This document shows positions 24,408 to 32,382 of a stretch of 64,000 nucleotides of DNA, one piece after another. Origin of the DNA: Nocardia panacis (GTDB lineage Bacteria > Actinomycetota > Actinomycetes > Mycobacteriales > Mycobacteriaceae). Positions within the stretch are counted from its first letter, which is position 1. Every line of letters begins with the position of its first letter. Made by a program: the position numbers and the translations under genes. The notes under the pieces were generated by a model. It worked only from the letters and a program-made list of their open reading frames with translations. It had not been told where the DNA came from and made no database searches. Where the stretch lies: assembly GCF_003598715.1 (NCBI RefSeq), contig NZ_QZFU01000045.1, positions 1-64,000 of the forward strand. The letters run 5' to 3'.

Positions 24408-25641
24408 TCGCGTCGAAGGCGATCGGCAGGGCGGCGGGGCCGCGCAGGTTGACGTGGTCGCGGTAGGGCGGCGGGTCGACCAGCAAACGGGGCCGCTCGA
24501 CGCGAGCGGCGAAGCGCGACAGGGCGATTGCGGCCTCGAGTCGCGCGAGCGGCGCACCGAGGCAGAAGTGCGCGCCGAGTCCGAAGGCGAGGTGGCGCGC
24601 ATCGCGACCGGGATCGAATCGGTCGGGATCCGGATACAGCTGCGGATCCCGTTGGGCGGCAGCGAAAAGCATGATCAGCAGATCGCCGCGCCGAATATCC
24701 ATCCCGGCGATGCGCATATCCGCCGCGGCGATGCGGGGCGCGAGTTGCACGGGCGGGTCGTAGCGCAGGGTTTCCTCGACGATGGCGGGCGCGAGGTCGG
24801 GATCGGCGCGCAGGGCGGCCAGATGTCGTGGGTCGCGCAGTAGTGCGAGGATCGCGTTGCCGATGAGGTTGACCGTGGTCTCGTGGCCCGCGATCAGCAG
24901 CAGACCGCAGGTGCCGATCAGTTCGTCGTGGGTGAGTTTGTCGCCGGATTCCTCGGCGGCGATCAGTTGCGAGAGCAGGTCCGGTCCCGGATCGGTGCGC
25001 CGGCGCGCCGCCAGATCCTCGAAGTACGAATACATTTCGTCCGAGGCGCGGGCGAGTTCGGTGGGGTCGGCGGCGAAGGCGGCGGTGGAGCGGGCGGCCG
25101 GATCGAGTCGGCGCGACATGAGGGCGGACCATTCGCTGAGCCGGTCGCCGTCGGCCACCGGCACGCCGAGCAATTCGCAGATGACGGTGACGGGTAGCGG
25201 GTAGGCGAGGTCGGCGACCGCGTCGAACTGTCCGGCTGCCGCGGCCCGGTCCAACGTCCGGTCGACCAGTTCGGTGATTCTCGGGGCCAGTTGCCGCACC
25301 GTGCGCGGGGTGAACGCCTGCGCGACCAGTCGCCGCAGTCGGGTGTGGTCGGGCGGATCGAGGAAGAGGAACGACGGTTTCTCGCCGCGCGCGTCCGAGC
25401 GCGGGTCGGGGAACTGTGACAGCGGGAATTCGGTGAGCCCGCGATCCACCCTGGCATCCGGATGTCGCAGCACACTGAGGCAATCGTCGTAGTTGGTGAA
25501 CAGGACGACCGGCGCGGTGCCCAGTCGCAGCGGTCCCAGTGCGCGCAGCTCGGCGAGCAGCGGATACGGGTTGGCGCGATTGGCCGGATCGATCAGGCTG
25601 AGGTACTCGGCCACACCGAGGGGCCGATCCGTGGCGGTCAT
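24403..25641 (-). CDS. Cytochrome P450 monooxygenase
   Basis: 412 residues from ATG 25641 with GAAGG upstream. I-helix AGHETT, K-helix EETLR and the haem-binding loop FGLGAHFCLG (Cys360) are all complete, so the enzyme should bind haem and oxygen. It lacks a membrane anchor and resembles soluble CYP107/CYP105-like actinobacterial enzymes; substrate unknown. No ferredoxin gene is adjacent. It stands alone, divergent from a tetR-type gene with 94 bp between the starts and a perfect operator in that gap, so it is probably repressed by that regulator. Confidence 0.95.
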   Translation of the reverse strand: MTATDRPLGVAEYLSLIDPANRANPYPLLAELRALGPLRLGTAPVVLFTNYDDCLSVLRHPDARVDRGLTEFPLSQFPDPRSDARGEKPSFLFLDPPDHTRLRRLVAQAFTPRTVRQLAPRITELVDRTLDRAAAAGQFDAVADLAYPLPVTVICELLGVPVADGDRLSEWSALMSRRLDPAARSTAAFAADPTELARASDEMYSYFEDLAARRRTDPGPDLLSQLIAAEESGDKLTHDELIGTCGLLLIAGHETTVNLIGNAILALLRDPRHLAALRADPDLAPAIVEETLRYDPPVQLAPRIAAADMRIAGMDIRRGDLLIMLFAAAQRDPQLYPDPDRFDPGRDARHLAFGLGAHFCLGAPLARLEAAIALSRFAARVERPRLLVDPPPYRDHVNLRGPAALPIAFDAI

Positions 25642-25660
25642 CCGAACCTTCTCTCCAAAA

Positions 25661-25692
25661 GCTACACTCACCGTAGCTACAGTGTCTGTAGC
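25661..25692. promoter_or_regulatory. TetR-type operator between P450 and tetR-type genes
   Basis: GCTACAG-TGT-CTGTAGC (25676-25692) is a perfect palindrome with 7-bp arms. A second weaker dyad, GCTAC-N7-GTAGC (25661-25677), overlaps it. Both sit in the 94-bp divergent gap and would block both promoters. Confidence 0.75.
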
Positions 25693-25735
25693 ATCCACGG
25701 TCGAATCGTCCGCTGTCAAGAGAGAGGAGTGCGCG

Positions 25736-26338
25736 ATGGCCTCCCGCACCTATGCGCCGCGCATGGCCCCCGAGGATCGTCGCGCCCAACTGCTCGACGC
25801 CGTGCTGCGCATCGTGGTCGAACAGGGCATCCACAAGGTGTCGATGGATTCGGTGGCACGGGCCGCGGGCGTCACCCGACCCGTCGTCTACACCCACTTC
25901 ACCGATACCGACGATTTGCTGCGCAGCTCCCTCGATCGCGAGGAAGACCTGGCCCGCCAACAGCTCTCGCCGATCCTGCCGCTGCGCCCGAGCGGCGATC
26001 CGGTCGCCGACGTGCTGCGCTACCTCAGCGGTTTCCTGCAGGCGGTCGGCGCCGCCCCCGACCGCTGGCGCGCGGCATTCGCTCTGGTGGACAGCGAAAC
26101 ACCCTACTTCCGTCGCCGCCTCGAACGGTGGCGGCGCGAATTCATCACCGCCTTCGCGGATTTCCTCCGCGCCACCATCGATACCCGCGCCATCGACATC
26201 CCCATGACCGCCCGCACCCTGGACACCCTGGTCTGGAACGCGGGCCGCCTCACCCTCGCCGAACCCACCGAATTCCCCCCGTCCCGCATCCTGGCCCACC
26301 ACGCGGCCCTCATCCGGACACTTCTCGGCGCGAACTGA
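25736..26338 (+). CDS. TetR/AcrR family transcriptional regulator of the P450 gene
   Basis: 200 residues. Helix-turn-helix near residues 18-60 (MDSVARAAGVTRPVVYTHF, then TDDLL). The C-terminal ligand domain is rich in Arg and Trp and has no assigned ligand. ATG 25736 follows GAGAGGAG. Divergent from the P450 gene across a perfect palindrome, the arrangement expected for a local repressor that also controls itself. Confidence 0.9.
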   Translation: MASRTYAPRMAPEDRRAQLLDAVLRIVVEQGIHKVSMDSVARAAGVTRPVVYTHFTDTDDLLRSSLDREEDLARQQLSPILPLRPSGDPVADVLRYLSGFLQAVGAAPDRWRAAFALVDSETPYFRRRLERWRREFITAFADFLRATIDTRAIDIPMTARTLDTLVWNAGRLTLAEPTEFPPSRILAHHAALIRTLLGAN

Positions 26339-26366
26339 AATCACCAGGCCGGCAAGATGATCCGGG

Positions 26367-27476
26367 TCAATGCAGGCTGCCGAGCAGACCGCCGTGGAAG
26401 GGGGTGATCGTCTCGCCCTGTCCGGCGAGCACCTTCGGCAGCCATTCCGGATCGCCCAGCAGCGCCCTGCCGACCGCTATCAGGTCGAATTCGTCGCTTT
26501 CGAGTCGGTCGAGCAACTCGGCCACACCGGTGGCCGAACCCGGTGACATCTGCGGGAATTCGCTGCCGAGTCCCACCGATCCGACGCCGATAGCCGGCTT
26601 GCCGGAGAGCTTCTTGGCCCATCCCGCCAGTCCGAGTTCGGAACCTGCGAACTCGGGCTGTTGGAACCGGCGGGTGGAGCAGTGGAAGATATCGACGCCC
26701 GCCTCGGTCAGCAGGCCGAGCATTGTCTCCAGTTCCTGTGGCGTTTCGACGATCCGGGCCTGATAGTGGTTCGCCTTCCACTGGGACAGTCGCAAGGAGA
26801 TCGGGAAGTCCGCGGCGACGGCGGCCCGGCACGCGGCCACGATCTCGGCGGCGAATCGGGTGCGGCCCGCGATATCGCCACCGTAGGCGTCGGTGCGCCG
26901 GTTGGTCTCGGCCCACAGGAACTGATCGATCAAATAGCCATGGGCGCCGTGGATCTCGATGCCGTCGAAGCCGAGCGCTTCGGCCTGCGCCGCGGCGGCG
27001 GCGAACGCGGCGACCACCTCGTCGATATCGACCCGCGTCATCGCGCGACCGGAGTTCGTGCCGTCCAACGCGATACCGGACGGACCGATGCGCGGAGCGT
27101 CGGGCACCGGCGGGGCGCCGAGGGCGCGCTCCATGCCGATGTGCCACAGCTGCGGCATGATTCGGCCACCTGCCCGGTGCACCGCCTCGGCCACGGCCGA
27201 CCAACCCGCCAGTGCCGCGGCGCCGTGCAAGCGCGGCACCCGAGCGCTGCCGCCCGCCGAATCGTGGCCGATGTAGGCGCCCTCGGTGATGATCAGCCCG
27301 ACACCGGCTGCGGCGCGTCGGGCGTAGTACTGCGCCACGTCCGCACCCGGTACGCCTTCGGGGGAGAATTCGCGCGTCATCGGGGCCATGACGACGCGGT
27401 TGGGCAGTGTGAGACGCCCTACCGACAGCGGACGAGTCAAAATGTCGGCGGCGCGTTCAATGGATTTGGTGGACAT
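26367..27476 (-). CDS. NADH:flavin oxidoreductase (Old Yellow Enzyme family)
   Basis: 369 residues, ATG 27476. FMN-binding TIM barrel of the OYE/12-oxophytodienoate reductase family: LPNRVVMAPMTR near the N-terminus, PQLWHIG, EIHGAHGYLIDQFLW with the His pair region, and late AVGRALLGDPEW. These enzymes reduce activated alkenes, nitro compounds or quinones. It follows the SnoaL-like gene by 29 bp and shares its transcript, under the divergent tetR-type gene at 28018. Confidence 0.93.
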   Translation of the reverse strand: MSTKSIERAADILTRPLSVGRLTLPNRVVMAPMTREFSPEGVPGADVAQYYARRAAAGVGLIITEGAYIGHDSAGGSARVPRLHGAAALAGWSAVAEAVHRAGGRIMPQLWHIGMERALGAPPVPDAPRIGPSGIALDGTNSGRAMTRVDIDEVVAAFAAAAAQAEALGFDGIEIHGAHGYLIDQFLWAETNRRTDAYGGDIAGRTRFAAEIVAACRAAVAADFPISLRLSQWKANHYQARIVETPQELETMLGLLTEAGVDIFHCSTRRFQQPEFAGSELGLAGWAKKLSGKPAIGVGSVGLGSEFPQMSPGSATGVAELLDRLESDEFDLIAVGRALLGDPEWLPKVLAGQGETITPFHGGLLGSLH

Positions 27477-27505
27477 CGGTATTCGCTTTCGATCGGGACC
27501 GACGA

Positions 27506-27922
27506 TCAGGCGGATTGTTGGGGCGCAGCGGCGATGGGGGTGTTCTGCGCGGCGGTGAGCCACCAGCGCCCGTCGCGTTCGATCAGGACATAGAGCGCCA
27601 TCTCGGAGAATCCGCCGGAATCGATTGCGCGCCTGCGGATCTGCGTCACCACCACGCCCGGCGCGGGAGCCAGGGCCGAGACTATCTCGAATCGGGACGG
27701 CGGGGCGACGTGTGCCGTCACCAGCCTGCGATGGATCGCGTTGATCTCAGCATAGCCGGCCACGGTCGCCCCGTAGGGGCTGCCCCACAGGATGTCCGCC
27801 GCGAAGGCGGAGTCGTAGCCGTCGGCGTCATTGCTGCCCTGCAGTGTGTCGGCGAATGCGGTGGCGATCTGCCAGGCCCGGTCCTTGTCGGCGGGATCGC
27901 TCAGGGTCGGTCGAGTGTCCAT
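27506..27922 (-). CDS. SnoaL/DUF4440-like small protein (NTF2 fold)
   Basis: 138 residues, ATG 27922. The cone-shaped NTF2-like pattern is visible: an N-terminal helix (WQIATAFADTLQ), DSAFAADILWGSPYG, a middle helix, and C-terminal strands VVVTQIRRRAID and GRWWLTAAQNTPI. Such proteins are isomerases, hydratases or ligand binders; activity not predictable (SgcJ/EcaC family is close). First gene of a two-gene operon with the OYE reductase. Confidence 0.82.
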   Translation of the reverse strand: MDTRPTLSDPADKDRAWQIATAFADTLQGSNDADGYDSAFAADILWGSPYGATVAGYAEINAIHRRLVTAHVAPPSRFEIVSALAPAPGVVVTQIRRRAIDSGGFSEMALYVLIERDGRWWLTAAQNTPIAAAPQQSA

Positions 27923-27948
27923 CGGTGTGTCCTCACCTGCGTCGGAGT

Positions 27949-28005
27949 ATTTCGAGTACAACGTACTCGAAATGGAACCCCATTTCAAGTACGATGTACG
28001 CATTT
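27949..28005. promoter_or_regulatory. TetR-type operators between SnoaL-OYE operon and tetR-type gene
   Basis: ATTTCGAGTAC-AAC-GTACTCGAAAT (27949-27973) is a perfect palindrome with 11-bp arms. A second site (about 27982-28005) keeps the left half ATTTCAAGTAC (10 of 11) and GTAC after three bases, but a degenerate right half. Both lie in the 95-bp divergent gap; two sites with different affinity would fit cooperative or graded repression. Confidence 0.8.
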
Positions 28006-28017
28006 AGGAGGAGGGCC

Positions 28018-28779
28018 ATGCCGAGCCACGAGAACATGACGATCTGGATGCGACCGGAGCAGCTCGAGCGCACCGGACCGGGACGACGCCCGCGCCGCAG
28101 CCGCGCCGAGGTCACCACCGCCGCCATCGAGATCGCGGACGGCGAGGGGATGGAGGCGGTCACCATGCGCCGGATCGCCGCGGAACTCGGCACCGGCGCG
28201 ATGTCGCTGTACCGCTACGTAACCGGTCGCGACGATCTGATCGACCTCATGATCGACGCCGTCATGGGCGAGATCGACCTGCCGGTCGCGGGCGGCGACT
28301 GGCGGCGCGACCTCGCCGCGGTCGCCGAACGGACGCGGGTGGTCGGCCTGCGGCACCCGTGGTGGGGCGCCCTCGCCAACAGGCGACCCACATTGGGGCC
28401 GAACTCCCTCGCGGTCCAGGAATTCGCCATGACGGCCCTCGACGGATTCGGCTTGGATATCGACGAGATCGCGGGCCTGGCCTGGATGGTGAGCGACTAC
28501 ACCTACGGCGCGGTGCAGCGGGAGATCGGCTGGTCCGACCAGGCGCGCGCCACCGGAATGGATATGGCCGAATGGATGAGCGGCTACGTCGGACCCTATG
28601 TCGCCCAGCTCATTTCCACCGAGCGATATCCGATGTTCACCCGCACGATCAGGGAATCGCGCGTCCCGCACCTGCCCGCCGAGGAGCGTTTCCGGTACGG
28701 CCTCGACCGCGTGCTCAATGGTGTCGCGGCCAACCTCCCGGCCGGAACCGACCACGGCGCGAACACCTCTCGCCGCTGA
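28018..28779 (+). CDS. TetR family regulator (tetracycline-repressor C-terminal class)
   Basis: 253 residues, ATG 28018 with GGAGGAGGG directly upstream. HTH around residues 35-75 (MRRIAAELGTGAMSLYRYV, then DDLIDLMIDAV). The C-terminal part matches the TetR_C class 1 type found in many actinobacterial repressors of oxidoreductase genes. It is divergent from the SnoaL-OYE operon and very probably represses it through the perfect palindrome at 27949-27973. Confidence 0.92.
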   Translation: MPSHENMTIWMRPEQLERTGPGRRPRRSRAEVTTAAIEIADGEGMEAVTMRRIAAELGTGAMSLYRYVTGRDDLIDLMIDAVMGEIDLPVAGGDWRRDLAAVAERTRVVGLRHPWWGALANRRPTLGPNSLAVQEFAMTALDGFGLDIDEIAGLAWMVSDYTYGAVQREIGWSDQARATGMDMAEWMSGYVGPYVAQLISTERYPMFTRTIRESRVPHLPAEERFRYGLDRVLNGVAANLPAGTDHGANTSRR

Positions 28780-28864
28780 GCGCCCGCGCACGGATTTCTC
28801 TGGACATCGCGGTCGGGGGTGGGATTCGGTGCCATGATGGAGATCGAGAGATGGAAGTGTCGCC

Positions 28865-29713
28865 ATGGGAATTCTCGATCTAGTGGCCAGCATTCTCGCT
28901 GCGGGCGCGGTGCTCGCCGGAGCCGCCACGGTGCTCAGCGCTCGAGTGGTCGCGCAATACGAAAAGGGACTGGTATTCCGGTTCGGACGGGTGGTGGCCA
29001 CCAGGGATCCCGGCTTGCGGCTATTGATCCCGGTCGTCGACAAGATGCGCAAGGTGTCCACCAGGATCGTCACCATGCCGGTGCCCGCCCAGGAGGGCAT
29101 CACTCGCGACAATGTCACGGTCCGCGTGGACGCGGTGGTGTATTTCCGGGTGGTCGACGTGCGCATGGCGGTGCTGGAGGTGGAGAACTACGTCTTCGCG
29201 GTGGGCCAGGTGGCACAGACGTCGCTGCGATCCATCATCGGCAAGAGCGACCTCGATGATCTGCTGTCCAACCGCGAGGAATTGAACAAGGGCCTGGAGA
29301 TCATGATCGACAACCCGGCCCTCGGCTGGGGTGTGCACATCGACCGGGTGGAGATCAAGGATGTGGCGCTGCCGGATTCGATGAAGCGATCGATGTCGCG
29401 GCAGGCCGAGGCGGAGCGGGAGCGGCGGGCGCGGGTGATCTCGGCCGAGGGCGAATTCCAGGCATCGGCCATGCTCTCCCAGGCGGCCGAGCGGATGTCG
29501 CAAACCCCTGCCGCGCTGCAACTTCGGCTCCTGGAGACGGTGGTGCAGGTGGCGGCGGAGAAGAATTCCACGCTGGTGCTGCCGTTCCCGGTCGAACTGC
29601 TGCGCTTCCTGGAACACAACAGCCGACCCGCCGAACCGAAATCCGGCACGGAAACCACAGCGTTACCCGGCGAGGGAACACCGGTGCAACACGGCGAGGG
29701 AACATCGCCGTAA
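28865..29713 (+). CDS. Slipin (SPFH/band 7 membrane protein)
   Basis: 282 residues. One N-terminal membrane helix (about 5-27), then the SPFH domain: VVAQYEKGLVFRFGRV, PVVDKMRKVSTR, the DNVTVRVDAVVYFRV core and LRSIIGKSDLDDLLSNRE, followed by the coiled RQAEAERERRARVISAEGE region and a short Pro/Gly-rich tail with two EGT repeats. Slipins scaffold membrane microdomains and often pair with an NfeD protease, but no NfeD gene is adjacent here. RBS weak (GGAAG at distance). Confidence 0.92.
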   Translation: MGILDLVASILAAGAVLAGAATVLSARVVAQYEKGLVFRFGRVVATRDPGLRLLIPVVDKMRKVSTRIVTMPVPAQEGITRDNVTVRVDAVVYFRVVDVRMAVLEVENYVFAVGQVAQTSLRSIIGKSDLDDLLSNREELNKGLEIMIDNPALGWGVHIDRVEIKDVALPDSMKRSMSRQAEAERERRARVISAEGEFQASAMLSQAAERMSQTPAALQLRLLETVVQVAAEKNSTLVLPFPVELLRFLEHNSRPAEPKSGTETTALPGEGTPVQHGEGTSP

Positions 29714-29721
29714 CAGGTTTC

Positions 29722-30102
29722 TCAGGAACACATGAGTTTCGCCATTTCGTAGATGGCCTGCGATTCGTCGGTGGTCGCGGTCGCCTGCGCGGATTTGGCG
29801 CGGGCGCCGATGGATTGCACCACCGCGTCCTTCGCCTTGCCCGCCTCGAGTTCGACACAGGTATCGGACAGGATCTGCGCGATCTGACCGTCGTTCTTGC
29901 CCGCGCTCAAACCCTGAAACGCCTGCTTGAACGAAATGGTGAAGGCGGCGGCCCGCCCCGCGTCGACGCCGACGAGCGCCTTGGCGGCGGCGGTATTCGC
30001 GGTGGTGGGGGCGGAGGCCGCGGGTTTGTCGTCATTGCAGCCGGCGAGCAACAGGGTCAATACGGTGGCGCAGGCCGCGAACGCGGCGGGGGTTCGTCTC
30101 AC
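29722..30102 (-). CDS. Small lipoprotein, DUF732-like
   Basis: 126 residues from GTG 30102; a GTG seven codons earlier (30123) is possible but shifts the signal peptide. The lipobox is LLAGC (Cys near residue 22), followed by an Ala/Thr/Pro-rich linker and a helical domain with two cysteines (DTCVELEAGK and the final KLMCS) that resembles the mycobacterial DUF732 secreted family. Function unknown. Its stop is 9 bp from the slipin stop (convergent). Confidence 0.7.
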   Translation of the reverse strand: MRRTPAAFAACATVLTLLLAGCNDDKPAASAPTTANTAAAKALVGVDAGRAAAFTISFKQAFQGLSAGKNDGQIAQILSDTCVELEAGKAKDAVVQSIGARAKSAQATATTDESQAIYEMAKLMCS

Positions 30103-30133
30103 GCACCGGCATGCTAGTGGCACGCAACGAAAG

Positions 30134-30162
30134 TCGCCTCCCGTCCGGTGAACGGGAGGCGA
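30134..30162 (-). terminator. Rho-independent terminator after the 30-aa ORF
   Basis: An 11-bp perfect stem (TCGCCTCCCGT, 30134-30144, with ACGGGAGGCGA, 30152-30162) around a 7-nt loop. On the minus strand it is followed by CTTTCGTTG. It lies 27 bp after the stop of the small ORF at 30190-30282 and 32 bp before the lipoprotein start, so it ends a short transcript. Confidence 0.75.
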
Positions 30163-30189
30163 CCGCCGATCGACAACCGACCGGTCCGC

Positions 30190-30282
30190 CTACAGCGGTC
30201 CGATGAGCAGAATCCGCGCCCAGAAGGCGGCCTGATCGGCACCGAGCACCGGGAGAAGGTAGTCGTAGAGGATCGAAGACAT
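30190..30282 (-). CDS. Possible 30-residue hydrophobic peptide
   Basis: ATG 30282 with GGGAG about 10 bp upstream. The peptide starts MSSILYDYLLPVLGADQAAF and continues with WARILLIGPL; it is amphipathic or membrane-active in character. A strong terminator follows 27 bp after the stop, so a transcript of about 150 nt probably exists; whether it is translated or is a small RNA is open. I know no family for it. Confidence 0.4.
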   Translation of the reverse strand: MSSILYDYLLPVLGADQAAFWARILLIGPL

Positions 30283-30535
30283 CTGCGTGGAACTCCCAAT
30301 TCGTCGTCGTACTGGAAATCTTTCCGAATGCGGGGCTGGAGCACCTCCCGCGTTCGACGGCCACAGTAGCAATCGCGCGAGGGCGGCGCGGAGATCCGGG
30401 GCGGACCGGAAAGATTCGCCGCGTACTGGCTTTTCGCGTGAGCGACGTCATAAAGTAATCGCCGTTGGCTAGGCCCGTTGCCGGGCTGCGGCGGGTCGTA
30501 CACATTCGATCGCGGGAAGCAGGTCTGAAATTCAA
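30283..30535. other. 253-bp intergenic region with a distant inverted repeat
   Basis: It holds the promoters of the small ORF (minus) and of the secreted protein (plus). AATCTTTCCG (30317-30326) and CGGAAAGATT (30407-30416) are perfect 10-bp inverted repeats 80 bp apart, and CGTACTGG occurs at 30308 and again at 30422. No further gene seen. Confidence 0.5.
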
Positions 30536-30868
30536 ATGCGGATAGTTCGCTCATTGGTCGCCGGTGCATTGATCGCCGGGGCCGCTTCGGTTTTCGCCGC
30601 GCTGGGCGCGGGGTCCGCGAGTGCGGTCGCGGTCACGCCGCTGCCGGGCGGCGTGCAGGTCGACCTGAGCCCCACCGATACGGCCTGGGTGGCGCAGAGC
30701 CACTTCGGCCAGACGCTCGCGGGTCTGCCGCATCCGTCGGCGGCCTCGTTCGGCGCGGCGCTGGACGCGGCGGCGGGTGTCTCCGCCGCCGTGCCCAACG
30801 GCCGGGTGACCTTCACCGTCTACGGTCCGTTCGACCAGTTGAACGGCACCATGCTCGCCTTGCAGTAG
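30536..30868 (+). CDS. Small secreted protein of unknown function
   Basis: 110 residues. Typical Sec signal peptide (MRIVRSLVAGALIAGAAS..., cleavage near GSASA, residue 31) followed by about 80 residues with VQVDLSPTDTAWVAQSHFG, a central Ala-rich stretch and a final VTFTVYGPFDQLNGTMLALQ. No cysteines, no membrane anchor. Similar short exported proteins are common in Nocardia and Rhodococcus without assigned function. No good ribosome site precedes ATG 30536. The RNB nuclease gene begins 6 bp after its stop. Confidence 0.75.
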   Translation: MRIVRSLVAGALIAGAASVFAALGAGSASAVAVTPLPGGVQVDLSPTDTAWVAQSHFGQTLAGLPHPSAASFGAALDAAAGVSAAVPNGRVTFTVYGPFDQLNGTMLALQ

Positions 30869-30874
30869 CTCGTT

Positions 30875-32344
30875 TTGGCACTGCACCAAAGGATCGTCTC
30901 GGCACCGGTGGATTTCGGTGCCATTCGTTCCGAGTTCGGCCTGGCCTCGGCGTATCCCGCCGAGGCCGGAGTCGAGGCCCGCGACGCGGTCGACGCGTTC
31001 GCGGGCTCTCGGCTCGACCGCACCGATATCGCGCTGGTCACCATCGATCCGCCCGGCGCCATGGATCTGGACCAGGCGCTGTCGATCCAGCGCACCCGTG
31101 CCGGATATTTGCTGCACTACGCGATCGCCGATGTCGCCGCCATGATCCGCCCCGACGGGGCACTGGCCAGGGAATCCGGCGCGCGCGGTCAAACCTTCTA
31201 CCTGCCCGACGGCACCGTGCCGCTGCATCCGCCGGTGCTCTCGGAAGGTTCGGCGAGTCTGCTGCCCGGTGTGTCGCGACCCGCCGCGCTGTGGACCATC
31301 GAACTCGACGAAGCGGCCGAGCCGCAACGGTTTTCGGTGGTGCGCGCCACCGTGCGCTCGGTGGCGCGGCTGGACTACGCGGGCGTGCAGGCCGACGCCG
31401 ACGCGGGCAACCCGCACCCCTCGATCGCGGCCCTGCCGGAATTCGGCATGCGGCGCATCGAGGCCGGGTTGGCGCGCGGTGCGATCGGATTGCGGCTGCC
31501 GGTGCAGCGCGTGGTCCGCGATGGCGCCGCCGACGGGCACTGGCGGCTGGTGGTGGAGCCGCGCACCGCCGCCGAGGACTGCAATGAACAGGTCTCGCTG
31601 CTCACCGGACTGTGCGCGGCGCGAATCATGATGGACGGCAACGGATCCGGTGAGCGGATTGGTCTGCTGCGCACGCTGCCGCCGCCCGCCGCCTCGGCCA
31701 TCGAATCCCTGCGGCGCACCGCCGCCGCGCTCAGCGTCGACTGGCCCGACGAACGCACGGTGGGGCGGGTCCTGGCCGGACTCGATCCGAATTCGCCTAC
31801 CTCCCTGGTGCTCATGTCCGAGGCGACGAGTCTGCTGCGCGGCGCGAACTACACGGTGCTCGACGGCGACGGACCCGAGTCCGCGCTGCGCCACAGCGCC
31901 ATCGCCGCGCCCTACGCGCATGTCACTGCCCCGCTGCGCCGCCTCGCCGACCGCTTCGCCACCGAGATCTGCCTGGCCAACTGCGCGAAAGTGCCGGTGC
32001 CGCAGTGGGTTCGCGACGGTCTGGTCGCCGCGGCGGAGACCATGCGCCGCAGCGACGGCGTGGCGGGCAAGGTCGAGCGCGCCTGCGTCGACCTCACCGA
32101 GGCGACCCTGCTCGCCCCGCGCACCGGCGCGGAATTCGACGCGATCGTGCTGCGCGAAGCCAATGGCAGCCGTCCCGCCGAGATCTTCGTCGCCGATCCG
32201 CCCGTGCTCGCCCCCTGTGTCGGCGCGCCGCCCGAAGGGGAATCGGTGCGGGTTCGCCTCGTCTCGGCCGACGTGTCGACCCGCAAGGTGAGTTTCGCGT
32301 TTCCTGCCACTCCGGCACCGGATCGGGCCGCACGCCTGCTGTGA
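30875..32344 (+). CDS. RNB-domain exoribonuclease (RNase II/R superfamily, actinobacterial short form)
   Basis: 489 residues from TTG 30875 (GTG at codon 12 is an alternative; no clear ribosome site for either). The catalytic loop reads TIDPPGAMDLDQALS with Asp58, Asp64 and Asp66; the fourth aspartate of canonical RNase II is Gln67 here. YAHVTAPLRRLADRF near residue 350 is the second RNB signature. There is no cold-shock or S1 domain at the N-terminus. Probable 3'-5' RNA exonuclease. It follows the secreted-protein gene by 6 bp and ends at a strong terminator. Confidence 0.88.
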   Translation: MALHQRIVSAPVDFGAIRSEFGLASAYPAEAGVEARDAVDAFAGSRLDRTDIALVTIDPPGAMDLDQALSIQRTRAGYLLHYAIADVAAMIRPDGALARESGARGQTFYLPDGTVPLHPPVLSEGSASLLPGVSRPAALWTIELDEAAEPQRFSVVRATVRSVARLDYAGVQADADAGNPHPSIAALPEFGMRRIEAGLARGAIGLRLPVQRVVRDGAADGHWRLVVEPRTAAEDCNEQVSLLTGLCAARIMMDGNGSGERIGLLRTLPPPAASAIESLRRTAAALSVDWPDERTVGRVLAGLDPNSPTSLVLMSEATSLLRGANYTVLDGDGPESALRHSAIAAPYAHVTAPLRRLADRFATEICLANCAKVPVPQWVRDGLVAAAETMRRSDGVAGKVERACVDLTEATLLAPRTGAEFDAIVLREANGSRPAEIFVADPPVLAPCVGAPPEGESVRVRLVSADVSTRKVSFAFPATPAPDRAARLL

Positions 32345-32346
32345 GA

Positions 32347-32382
32347 GAAGACTGCCGCCGAGGCGAATCGGCGTCAGTCTTC
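32347..32382. terminator. Bidirectional terminator between RNB and CHAD genes
   Basis: GAAGACTG (32347-32354) pairs with CAGTCTTC (32375-32382); after one mismatch the stem continues as CGCCGA and TCGGCG around GGCGAA. It overlaps the stop codon of the convergent CHAD gene and can serve both strands. Confidence 0.75.
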
